Below, piece after piece: positions 54,113 through 61,624 of a DNA stretch of 64,000 nucleotides (position 1 is its first letter; each line of letters begins with the position of its first letter). Source of the DNA: Roseibium sp. MMSF_3412 (lineage in GTDB: Bacteria; Pseudomonadota; Alphaproteobacteria; Rhizobiales; Stappiaceae). The notes under the pieces were generated by a model. The model had not been told where the DNA came from and ran no database searches. It saw nothing but the letters and a program-made list of their open reading frames with translations. The translations under genes and the position numbers were made by a program. The stretch is from the NCBI RefSeq assembly GCF_030733265.1, contig NZ_JASHJI010000012.1:1-64000 (forward strand). Reading direction: 5' to 3'.

Positions 54113-54640
54113 GGTGTTTTCTCCCATCCCCCTCCCGCCGGAGGAAATCTGATTTCGGAGAACAGGTTTTTCCAAGATCGGGCGCTGTTGCAAGACAAGA
54201 ATTCACCGCTGGCGCGGCGCATTTCTTCATGCTGCAACGCAAAATAATTCATGAAACGCGTCACGCAGGCGGACAAAAGAAGCAAAAACGGGCACAAAGG
54301 ACTTCGTCGGCGTCCCTTTGTCTCGCACTCGACACACATATGCAAGAATGCCTAAAAAATGGGCAAACAAACATTAACCTTCCTTTAACGTCAATTATTC
54401 GGTGATCGTTGCTGCATTGCCACACTTACCCTTAGGGAAGGCCTGCCCCTTTGTGGATGACTTGGTATGATGTAGCCGCCGGACTCTGCGCTTTCTGCAG
54501 CCAGAGCCGGTCTTTCAAGTTGCAGAACCGGGTGTATCCGGCACCGCCCGGCGCGCTCAAAATCGGCGCGTCCGGGCGCAATCTCGATGTTACGCCAAGG
54601 TCACGTGCGAAAAGATTCGCCGCAACTTTTCCCGACCTTG
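54113..54640. other. Intergenic region between FadL and thiamine-operon genes
   Basis: 528 bp without a convincing gene. An AT-rich section at 54240-54415 upstream of fadL holds its promoter and a TTAA-N7-TTAA motif. The right side (54470-54640) is GC-rich, forms the 3' region of the TRAP-binding-protein gene, and has an inverted repeat TTCTGCA / TGCAGAA (54493-54527). Confidence 0.4.
54374..54388. promoter_or_regulatory. CtrA-type motif TTAA-N7-TTAA
   Basis: TTAACCTTCCTTTAA has exactly seven bases between the TTAA halves, the consensus spacing of CtrA sites in alphaproteobacteria. It lies about 260 bp upstream of fadL, somewhat far for direct promoter control. Short motifs of this kind also occur by chance. 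Confidence 0.35.
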
Positions 54641-55753
54641 TCAGGCACCGGTGTCGCGCGCAGACAGAAAGCGCCGCATTGCGACATCGCTCCAGGGCGC
54701 CAGGCGCGCGCGCGCGTCGCGATGGCTCTCGTAGATGCGCTTGCTGAGCGGGTCTTTTTCGGCGAACTCCAAAAGGACGGCAGATGCCGTTTCGCGCAGA
54801 GCCGTCAGAACCTCGTCCGGATAGGGCTTCACAGTGACACCGTCTTCTTCCTGAAGCAGCTTCAGGCTGCCCGCGTTCTCCCAGTCGCTTTCCGCAAGCG
54901 CTCGCCCATTCTCCGCGCGGCATGCTTCCAGCACGACGGCACGCAGGTCTTCCGGCAAGCCCTCCAGGGCAACCTGGTTGAAGAGCGCTTCGCCCGTGCC
55001 GTTTGGTTCATGAAATCCCGGCGAATAGTAATTTTTCGCAATCTTCTGGAATCCCATCGCGCGGTCGGACCACGGACCGAGGAACTCGGTCGCATCGAGC
55101 ACGCCGGACTGGAGCGCCTGAAACAGCTCCGCCGGCGGCAGTCCGACAGGTGTTGCCCCGAGCCGGCGCATGACCTCGCCGCCAAGGCCCGGCATGCGGA
55201 TCTTGAGACCGTTCAGATCTTCCAGGCCGTTGATATCCTTCTTGTACCAGCCGCCCATCTGCACGCCGGTATTGCCGGCCATGACCGGTTTGACGCCGAA
55301 CGGTGCATAAAGCTCGTCCCAGAGCGCCTGTCCGCCGCCGCGCTCGATCCAGCTGATGTGTTCATGCGGCAGCAGACCGAAGGGAATGGCCGTGAAGAAA
55401 ACGGAAGCCGGGATCTTGCCTTGCCAGAAGAACGAGGCCGTATGCGCCATCTGTGCAGTCCCGGACGCGACTGCGTCGAAAACCCCGAGCGCCGGCACAA
55501 GCTCGCCGGCCGAATAGAGCCGGATGCGCAAGCGCCCCCCTGTCATCGTCGCAACCTGGTCGGCGATCCTTTGTGCCGTGACGCCGGGGCCCGGCAGGTT
55601 CTTCGGCCAGGATGTCACCATTTTCCACTCGAGTGTAGCGGTGCCCTGCGCCAGGGCCGGCGCAGCAAGAACCGTCCCGCCTCCGGCCAGAGTGCCGCCG
55701 AGCATCGCCCTTCGGCTCAAGTGTCTGTCGTTGCCTGTCTTCTTTGCGGACAT
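54641..55753 (-). CDS. TRAP solute-binding protein in the thiamine-salvage operon
   Basis: 370 residues from ATG 55753. The N terminus HLSRRAMLGGTLAGG is a Tat-type signal ending in APALAQ. TakP-like features: EWKMVTSWPKNLPGPGV at the mature start, GLKIRMPGLGGE with the binding Arg, and ATEFLGPWSD. It starts 1 bp after the thiD stop, with GGAGCG inside thiD. It is therefore in the same transcript as thiM-thiD behind a TPP riboswitch. No dctQ/dctM partners lie next to it. A role in delivery of a thiamine precursor is inference. Confidence 0.85.
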   Translation of the reverse strand: MSAKKTGNDRHLSRRAMLGGTLAGGGTVLAAPALAQGTATLEWKMVTSWPKNLPGPGVTAQRIADQVATMTGGRLRIRLYSAGELVPALGVFDAVASGTAQMAHTASFFWQGKIPASVFFTAIPFGLLPHEHISWIERGGGQALWDELYAPFGVKPVMAGNTGVQMGGWYKKDINGLEDLNGLKIRMPGLGGEVMRRLGATPVGLPPAELFQALQSGVLDATEFLGPWSDRAMGFQKIAKNYYSPGFHEPNGTGEALFNQVALEGLPEDLRAVVLEACRAENGRALAESDWENAGSLKLLQEEDGVTVKPYPDEVLTALRETASAVLLEFAEKDPLSKRIYESHRDARARLAPWSDVAMRRFLSARDTGA

Positions 55754-55754
55754 C

Positions 55755-56567
55755 TCACGCGCTCCAAAGTTGATAGAAATGATGGACGGGACCGTGGCCG
55801 GAGCCGATCTCGAGCTGATCGGCAGCGGCGATCGCGCCGTGCACATACGATTTGGCGGAGGCAATGGCCTCCTTCATCGTCAGTTGCTTCGCCAGGCCGG
55901 CCGCGATCGCGGAAGACAGCGTGCATCCGGTTCCGTGTGTGTTTTCGGTCGCAATACGCCTTTCGCGCAGCCAGATGGCGTCAACGCCGTCTTGCAGAAA
56001 CAGGTCATTGCTGTCCTCGCCGGTGCCGTGCCCCCCTTTCAGCAGAACGGAACGGGCACCAAGCCCCAGAAGCCGTTCAGCCTGAGACAGCATGTCTGCC
56101 TCGCTCTGTGCAACCGGCACCTCCAGCATGCGCGCCGCCTCGTGAAGATTGGGTGTGATCACGTCGGCGAGCGGAACCAGTTCGGCGATCAGGCTTGAAA
56201 CCGCGCTCTCGGCCAGCAACGGATCGCCGCTGGCGGCGACCATGACCGGGTCCAGAACAATCGGCCCCGTCTCATGCGCCCTGAGGCCTTCGGCGACCGT
56301 CCCGATGATGGTCGAACTGGCAAGCATGCCGATTTTCGTCGCCTTGACGCCAAGGTCTGAATAGACCGCATCCATCTGTGCGCGCACGAAGTCCGTCGGC
56401 ACGTCATGAATGGCGCTGACGCCCCTGGTGTTTTGTGCCGTCAGGGCCGTCAGCACGCTCGCGCCATAGACGCCATTGGCCGAAAATGCCTTCAGATCCG
56501 CCTGGATCCCGGCACCGCCACCTGAATCCGATCCCGCAATGGTCACTGCGATCGCGGTCATGTGCAT
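55755..56567 (-). CDS. thiD: Hydroxymethylpyrimidine/phosphomethylpyrimidine kinase ThiD
   Basis: 270-residue ribokinase-type kinase that phosphorylates HMP and HMP-P in thiamine synthesis. Seen: [21 protein letters not shown] at the N terminus, with Gln/Gly positions typical of ThiD, the middle VLLKGGHG, and the anion-hole motif [15 protein letters not shown] near the end. Located 30 bp after thiM, second in the riboswitch-controlled operon. Confidence 0.93.
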   Translation of the reverse strand: MHMTAIAVTIAGSDSGGGAGIQADLKAFSANGVYGASVLTALTAQNTRGVSAIHDVPTDFVRAQMDAVYSDLGVKATKIGMLASSTIIGTVAEGLRAHETGPIVLDPVMVAASGDPLLAESAVSSLIAELVPLADVITPNLHEAARMLEVPVAQSEADMLSQAERLLGLGARSVLLKGGHGTGEDSNDLFLQDGVDAIWLRERRIATENTHGTGCTLSSAIAAGLAKQLTMKEAIASAKSYVHGAIAAADQLEIGSGHGPVHHFYQLWSA

Positions 56568-56597
56568 CTCCTCTTTCTGAATTGTCTTGCGCAGCGC

Positions 56598-57371
56598 TCA
56601 GGCGCTTTTCAGCCTGACTTCGATATCGCGCGACGTCATCGTGTAGAGCGCGTCGAGCAGTTCGGGAACGAGCGAGCCGGGCCCGCGAGCCTCGGACGCC
56701 GCCATCTCGCCGGCAATGTTGAACACCGAAAGACCCGCAGCGGCGGCAAGCGCCATATCGGGCTCGACACTCGCAAACGCCGCCAGTACGGCACCGCCGG
56801 CGCAGCCCGTCGCGGTCACGCGTGCCATGAGAGGGTGTCCGTTGCGCAGCCTGAAGTCTTCCTGCTTGCTTTCGATCCTGTCTTCCTCACCCGTAACCGC
56901 CAGAACCGTGCCCTCATTGATAAGGCTTTCAACCGCCTGCCGGTTGTCAAAGAGAGCCGACTGCTCTGCTTCGTTCAGACGGACGAGATCGGGTTTCAGG
57001 CTCAGGAGTTCGCGCGCGTAGGCACAGCGGATAGGAGACCTTTCGACAAATACCGGGTCGATACTGACCGGCCGGCCCGCCGTTCTGGCGGCCTCGATGG
57101 CAACAGGGATGGCCTGACGGCGGACCTCGTCAAGGGTACCCAGATTGATCAGCAGGGCATCCGCACCCGCTGCAAAACCGGCCACTTCTTCAGGCGCAAG
57201 CGTCATGGAAGGGATCGCGCCAATCGCAAGCAGAACGTTGGCGGTGAAGTGCTGTGCCACGGAATTCGTGATGGCGTGAACGCGCGGCGCTTTCCCGCGA
57301 ACCCTCTCCAACAGGTCAAAGACAGTCTCGGCCGCGAGGGGCTGTGTTGAAGCAGCAACCGAAAGGCTCAT
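56598..57371 (-). CDS. thiM: Hydroxyethylthiazole kinase ThiM
   Basis: 257 residues from ATG 57371 (GGAGGAG upstream). ThiM motifs: VHAITNSVAQHFTANVLLAIG (substrate site) and VTATGCAGGAVLAAF (catalytic Cys and anion hole). It phosphorylates the thiazole alcohol salvaged from thiamine breakdown. The longer frame to 57485 runs through the riboswitch and is rejected. First gene of the operon; ThiE and de novo genes are not present here. Confidence 0.92.
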   Translation of the reverse strand: MSLSVAASTQPLAAETVFDLLERVRGKAPRVHAITNSVAQHFTANVLLAIGAIPSMTLAPEEVAGFAAGADALLINLGTLDEVRRQAIPVAIEAARTAGRPVSIDPVFVERSPIRCAYARELLSLKPDLVRLNEAEQSALFDNRQAVESLINEGTVLAVTGEEDRIESKQEDFRLRNGHPLMARVTATGCAGGAVLAAFASVEPDMALAAAAGLSVFNIAGEMAASEARGPGSLVPELLDALYTMTSRDIEVRLKSA

Positions 57372-57450
57372 GCATCTCCTCCGAATAAGGACGTTCCAAT
57401 CGAAGAGATGAAAGAAAGGCGCGCAGCCGGATGGCCATCGGTCTATCTCA

Positions 57451-57535
57451 AATCCCTCCGCCGGTACCAACCGGATCAGGTTCAAGGAGTTGGCGCATGC
57501 CTCTCAGCCCGGTCTTCTAACGCCGGGCACCCCCA
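57451..57535 (-). promoter_or_regulatory. TPP riboswitch (THI element)
   Basis: On the minus strand the sequence carries the conserved TPP-aptamer elements: GGGGTGCC at the start, GGCTGAGAGG in the J3/2 region, then CTTGAACCTGATCCGGTT and GTACCGGCGGAGGGA. The end lies about 80 bp upstream of the thiM start codon, long enough for an expression platform that hides the GGAGGAG. When TPP is bound, thiM-thiD and the TRAP binding protein should be turned off. Confidence 0.95.
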
Positions 57536-57689
57536 TGAGACTTCTGAACTGCTAACAAGCCAGGTTCGCGATTGCAAGCCCCGGTCCGGTCCCGCAAGGT
57601 TCACTGGGCGTCATCGGCAATTGACTGATGCGGTCAGATAGGCGATGTCCTTGAGCAATCCATTGGAAAGCAAACTGCCGGAGTGTCGC

Positions 57690-57926
57690 ATGGTTCCGTT
57701 TTTCGTGATGATCAAATGCCAGTTGGGCAAGACTTACCAGGTTGCCAATGCCATCGCAGATGCGGAAATTGCTTCGGAGGTCTATTCCACCAGCGGCGAC
57801 TATGACCTTCTGGTGAAGTTCTATGTCGACGACGGTGCCGACATCGGACATTTCGTCAACGAAAAAGTGCACCCGATCGGCGGCATTCAGGACACCAAGA
57901 CAATTATCACGTTCAAGGCATTCTAA
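57690..57926 (+). CDS. Stand-alone Lrp/AsnC-type RAM (ACT-like) domain protein
   Basis: 78 residues: VPFFVMIKCQLGKTYQVANAI and SGDYDLLVKFYVDD are the ligand-binding (RAM) domain of Lrp-family regulators, but there is no DNA-binding HTH. GGAG precedes ATG 57690. Such orphan domains probably bind amino acids and may modulate full-length Lrp partners as multimers. The gene lies downstream of the thiamine riboswitch on the opposite strand. Confidence 0.82.
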   Translation: MVPFFVMIKCQLGKTYQVANAIADAEIASEVYSTSGDYDLLVKFYVDDGADIGHFVNEKVHPIGGIQDTKTIITFKAF

Positions 57927-57983
57927 CCTTTTCCTGCGTTTGTTCCTTGCCGGGATACGGATTTCTTACCAAGGAGATGTTCG

Positions 57984-58397
57984 ATGCGTTTGGTTATCTC
58001 AGCAATGATCGTTGCAGGTTTGAGTGTTATGCCGGTCACTGTTGCCGATGAGGCAGGAGCCCAGGGCATGCCGCCGGAGCAGATCAAGCAGATCCTCGAC
58101 ATGACCAAGAAAAGTTGGGTGTCCTTCCGGGACTGGCAGGGTCAGCAGCTGATTTACTTCACCCATCTGGAAGCCTGGAAATGCGGCATTGACTATGTCT
58201 TTTACGGCCTGAACGGTGGTCCGCTTGACCAGATCTGGGAACTGGATACCTGCAATCCCGACAACCCGAACGCGGTTCTAAAGGACAAGCCCTATATCGA
58301 GTTGCCCGCCGGTTCGACCCAGTCGATCAGCGTTCAGCTGATCTACCCGGACGGGTCGAAAAGCCCTGTCGAGACGTTCCAGTACAAACCGCAATGA
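57984..58397 (+). CDS. Small secreted conserved hypothetical protein
   Basis: 137 residues with GGAG before the ATG and a signal peptide (MRLVISAMIVAGLSVMPV, cleavage near DEAGAQ). Mature region: SWVSFRDWQGQQLIYFTHLE, two Cys (WKCGID and DTCNPD), GGPLDQIWEL. The regular beta pattern suggests a small periplasmic domain. Function unknown. Confidence 0.65.
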   Translation: MRLVISAMIVAGLSVMPVTVADEAGAQGMPPEQIKQILDMTKKSWVSFRDWQGQQLIYFTHLEAWKCGIDYVFYGLNGGPLDQIWELDTCNPDNPNAVLKDKPYIELPAGSTQSISVQLIYPDGSKSPVETFQYKPQ

Positions 58398-58589
58398 CCG
58401 GGGACAGCCAAACCGGTCACGCCAAGGCAAGGCCTGGAGGCTGGAAGTGCCCCGAGCGCGCGTCCGTTCTCCGCCCCAAGGATCGTGTGTCCGGTGCCTG
58501 CCGGATCGCCGACTATGGTTTTCCATAGATAACTTGTTGGCGACTGCTGCTCTATCTTTTCAGAAATTTGATCTGTTTGGAGAAAGCCA

Positions 58590-59132
58590 ATGGCTGATGA
58601 TCCCTGCTGGGGTTGGTGGGATTTGCACTGGAACAAAGAGTTTTGCACCGTGCTGTCGGAGGCCAAGATTCTGAGTGGAGAATTCACTGGTGCGGCTTAC
58701 AAGTTGCGCGTCATGGCAGATCTCACCGACGACGTTTACGCGAAGAGAAAACTGTTTGAGGCGGCAGAAAGGTTTGACCTGGCCGGCAAAGCACTGGGAA
58801 CACCTGAAAAATTCAATGACGCTTTCAAGGCTTTTCACGCGCTCAAGACGTTTCATGAAAACTTCAAGAAGCTGACGCCACAACTTATTGCAAATGATCC
58901 GGATGCATCGGCAAAGGCGTTCGGAGATATGTTGGCCGCCGCGGCCACCGCCTTTGACAAGATGGGCATGCCCTTCATTTTGTACACGAAATTCCTGACA
59001 GATGCAGGTGAACTCATTGATGGCGTGCTGCACGGCCTCATGCCCGACAAACGCAAGGGTGTCGCCTGGTCCATGTACCGCAAGGCCATGAACGACGAAC
59101 TGAGAGGCGACAAGCACTTGATAGGCAGGTAG
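58590..59132 (+). CDS. Conserved hypothetical helical protein
   Basis: 180 residues, starting MADDPCWGWWDLHWN with GGAG upstream. It is Trp-rich at the N terminus, then mainly helical (AAERFDLAGKAL, AFHALKTFHENFKKL, ATAFDKMGMPFILYTKFL). No signal peptide, membrane segment or known motif. It is separated from the previous gene by ~190 bp in which I saw nothing. Function unknown. Confidence 0.6.
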   Translation: MADDPCWGWWDLHWNKEFCTVLSEAKILSGEFTGAAYKLRVMADLTDDVYAKRKLFEAAERFDLAGKALGTPEKFNDAFKAFHALKTFHENFKKLTPQLIANDPDASAKAFGDMLAAAATAFDKMGMPFILYTKFLTDAGELIDGVLHGLMPDKRKGVAWSMYRKAMNDELRGDKHLIGR

Positions 59133-59178
59133 CAGCCCGGACACAAACCACCGGCGGTTCCACAAGCCGCGACAGGCT

Positions 59179-60189
59179 TCAGGACCGCGACGGTGTAGAT
59201 GCCCTGCGGTCCTTGGTGCGGTCGAGACCAAGCCTGTGCTCGCGATATATGACGAATACGCCGGCCGCAATCACGATCAGCGCACCGGCGATCACCTCCA
59301 CCGAGGGCATATCCGCAAAGACCAGCCAACCGATCAAAATCGCCCAGAGCATGTTGACATAATCGAACGGGGCGATGGTTGACGCCTCGGCGTATCGGTA
59401 ACTCTGTGTAAGCAGGATCTGCCCGACGCCGCCGGCAAGCCCGATCACCAGCATCAGACCCGCTGTCGACGCATCCGGAACAACCCAGGCCTGACCCGGC
59501 AGCAGAATGCCAAGCGGCAGCGTCAAAAGGGACAGAACAGTCGACGACGCGGCAAACCAGGTCACGATGGTCGAGGTCCGCTCCGTTTCGCACAGTTTGC
59601 GCACAGTGATCATTGCAAGCGCGGCAAAGCCGGCCGCCATGATGCCGAGAAGCGCACCCAGCGTTGATGTACTGTCCAGCTCCCCCTCGCCCAGATGCGG
59701 CGACAGAACGATCAAAATTCCCAGAAAGCCGACCCCTACGGCACTCCACCGGTAAACCCGCACCGTTTCACCGAGCAGAAAAAACGCCAGAACGACAACG
59801 AAAAGGGGCGTTGCAAAACCGATGGCGGTCGCATCCGGCAGCGGCAGAAGGTAGAGCGCCGTGAAGGAACACACCATCGCGGAGAGCCCGATCGCCGCCC
59901 GCGTGAGGTGACCGCGCGGATTGCTCGTCTTGAATGCCAGGCCCAGCTCTCCGCGCAATCCCACCATGAGCAGAACGGGAAAGAGGCCAAAGAAATTTCG
60001 GGCAAAGACGAGTTGACCGATCGGGACCTGCTCGGCTGCGATCTTGAGTGCCGTCACCATGACAAAGAAGGTGAAGGTAGAGCCGAGCTTCAGGGAAATA
60101 CCCAGCAGCGGGGCATGTCGCGTCATACCTGTGGGAGCCGGAGCTCCGGTGAATCGAGAACGCAGGCTTTTGAATGCCATCTGGAACAT
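59179..60189 (-). CDS. EamA/DMT-family transporter
   Basis: 336 residues; ten hydrophobic helices in two EamA repeats (about 25-155 and 170-300). The loop between the helix pairs carries the typical FARNFFGLFPVLLM and FFLLGETVRVYRW. ATG 60189 is one of several possible starts (60180, 60126). Probably exports or imports a small metabolite. Substrate unknown. Confidence 0.86.
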   Translation of the reverse strand: MFQMAFKSLRSRFTGAPAPTGMTRHAPLLGISLKLGSTFTFFVMVTALKIAAEQVPIGQLVFARNFFGLFPVLLMVGLRGELGLAFKTSNPRGHLTRAAIGLSAMVCSFTALYLLPLPDATAIGFATPLFVVVLAFFLLGETVRVYRWSAVGVGFLGILIVLSPHLGEGELDSTSTLGALLGIMAAGFAALAMITVRKLCETERTSTIVTWFAASSTVLSLLTLPLGILLPGQAWVVPDASTAGLMLVIGLAGGVGQILLTQSYRYAEASTIAPFDYVNMLWAILIGWLVFADMPSVEVIAGALIVIAAGVFVIYREHRLGLDRTKDRRASTPSRS

Positions 60190-60543
60190 CCGGGACCGGC
60201 GCAAAAGGGTTTGCTCTTCCCAGACGCACCGGGCCTAAGGATCGGAAAGAGCGGCAAGCAGCTCCCGGCAGCCGGCGTCATTTGCCACTGCGCTCAAATT
60301 CTGAGCCAGAAACGGATGGGAGCCGTGTTATAGGTTGGCTAGCTACGCCAATATCCCGCGAAGCCGGCGACAATGCAATCGACGAAGTCGCAAAAGGAGG
60401 GTTTCGGGATGCATGACAGACCTGCAAATTGAGCGGATCCGTCAAAATCTCTTCACAAGTGGCTCATGACCCCTTACCGGTCTCCCCTTGCCACATCAGC
60501 TACCTATAATCTCAGGAAACACAGATTCGAGAGGCAGACTGCC
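60190..60543. other. Divergent intergenic region, EamA / SbmA-like
   Basis: 354 bp with no convincing gene. The frames crossing it lack start signals. It holds the promoters of the two divergent genes. Confidence 0.4.
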
Positions 60544-61557
60544 ATGTTCCGTTCGTTTTTCAAGAACCGCAAGTGGTTCCTATGGGCCTGGATTGGCTCT
60601 GTCCTCATCCTCTGGGTGACCTGGTACAAGGTTCAGCAAAGCGTCAAGATCAACGAATGGTATGGAACGTTCTTTGATATGATCCAAAGAGCGCTACAGA
60701 CACCTGGCAGCGTGACGTCCGAAGAGTACTGGCAAGGTATCTTGGCCTTTCTCGAGGTCGCTATTCCACTTATCACCGTTGCGGTGCTGCTGGAGTTCTT
60801 TATCCGGCACTATGTTTTCAGGTGGCGCACGGCGATGAACGACTACTACATGTCTCATTGGCATGTCGTTCGCCATATCGAGGGAGCAGCGCAAAGGGTT
60901 CAGGAAGATACAATGCGTTTCGCAAGGATCATGGAGAGCCTCGGCGTCTCCTTCATGCGATCGATCATGACCCTTGTCGCGTTTCTGCCTATCCTGTGGG
61001 AGTTGTCACAGCATGTGACAGAGCTGCCCATCGTCGGTCAGGTCGAAGGCGCTCTGGTTTTTGCAGCCTTGCTTTCTGCAGCCTTCGGCACCGTTTTGCT
61101 CGCTCTTGTCGGGATCAAACTGCCTGGCCTTGAGTTCAACAATCAGAAAGTCGAAGCAGCGTACCGCAAGGAACTTGTCTACGGAGAAGATCATGACGAT
61201 CGCGCCAGCCCTGCAACAATTACGAGCCTTTTCAGCGACGTTCGGAAAAATTATTTCAAGCTTTATTTCCACTATCTCTATTTTGACGTTGCCAAGTGGG
61301 TCTATCTGCAAGGCGCTGTCCTTATCCCGCTGATCGTACTCGCACCGACGATCCTGGCTGGCGCCATTACTTACGGCCTCTTGCAGCGCATCAGTTCTGC
61401 TTTCAACCAGGTGGAGAACTCCTTTCAGTTCCTTGTGAATTCCTGGGGCACGATCATTGAACTCATGTCGATATACAAGCGCTTGCGCGCGTTTGAACAA
61501 CACATCAGACAATATGAAAACGAAGGTGGGGAACCAATACCCCTCCCGGCCGAATAA
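60544..61557 (+). CDS. Short SbmA/BacA-family peptide transporter
   Basis: 337 residues from ATG 60544 (AGAGG upstream). The core matches E. coli SbmA over long stretches: NEWYGTFFDMIQRAL, HYVFRWRTAMNDYYM, HIEGAAQRVQEDTMRFA, GIKLPGLEFNNQKVEAAYRKE, VRKNYFKLYFHYLYF and ELMSIYKRLR. SbmA/BacA import antimicrobial peptides and, in rhizobia, are needed for symbiosis. It is about 70 residues shorter at the N terminus than SbmA (406 aa) and lacks the first helices. Whether the upstream part was lost or the family has this form naturally is unclear. Confidence 0.87.
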   Translation: MFRSFFKNRKWFLWAWIGSVLILWVTWYKVQQSVKINEWYGTFFDMIQRALQTPGSVTSEEYWQGILAFLEVAIPLITVAVLLEFFIRHYVFRWRTAMNDYYMSHWHVVRHIEGAAQRVQEDTMRFARIMESLGVSFMRSIMTLVAFLPILWELSQHVTELPIVGQVEGALVFAALLSAAFGTVLLALVGIKLPGLEFNNQKVEAAYRKELVYGEDHDDRASPATITSLFSDVRKNYFKLYFHYLYFDVAKWVYLQGAVLIPLIVLAPTILAGAITYGLLQRISSAFNQVENSFQFLVNSWGTIIELMSIYKRLRAFEQHIRQYENEGGEPIPLPAE

Positions 61558-61581
61558 ACTCAACCGCCTCTCGAAAGAGAA

Positions 61582-61607
61582 AAGGCGCCGGAACCGGCGC
61601 CTTTTTT
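61582..61607 (+). terminator. Intrinsic terminator after the SbmA-like gene
   Basis: Stem GGCGCCG / CGGCGCC with a short loop, followed by six Ts. The AAAA on the left makes it partly bidirectional for the convergent CoxL-like gene. Confidence 0.9.
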
Positions 61608-61624
61608 GTTGGTCCTGGCAGCCG

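Noticed and set aside
57372..57485. Longer ThiM start
   Set aside because: It would translate part of the TPP riboswitch. GGAGGAG marks ATG 57371.
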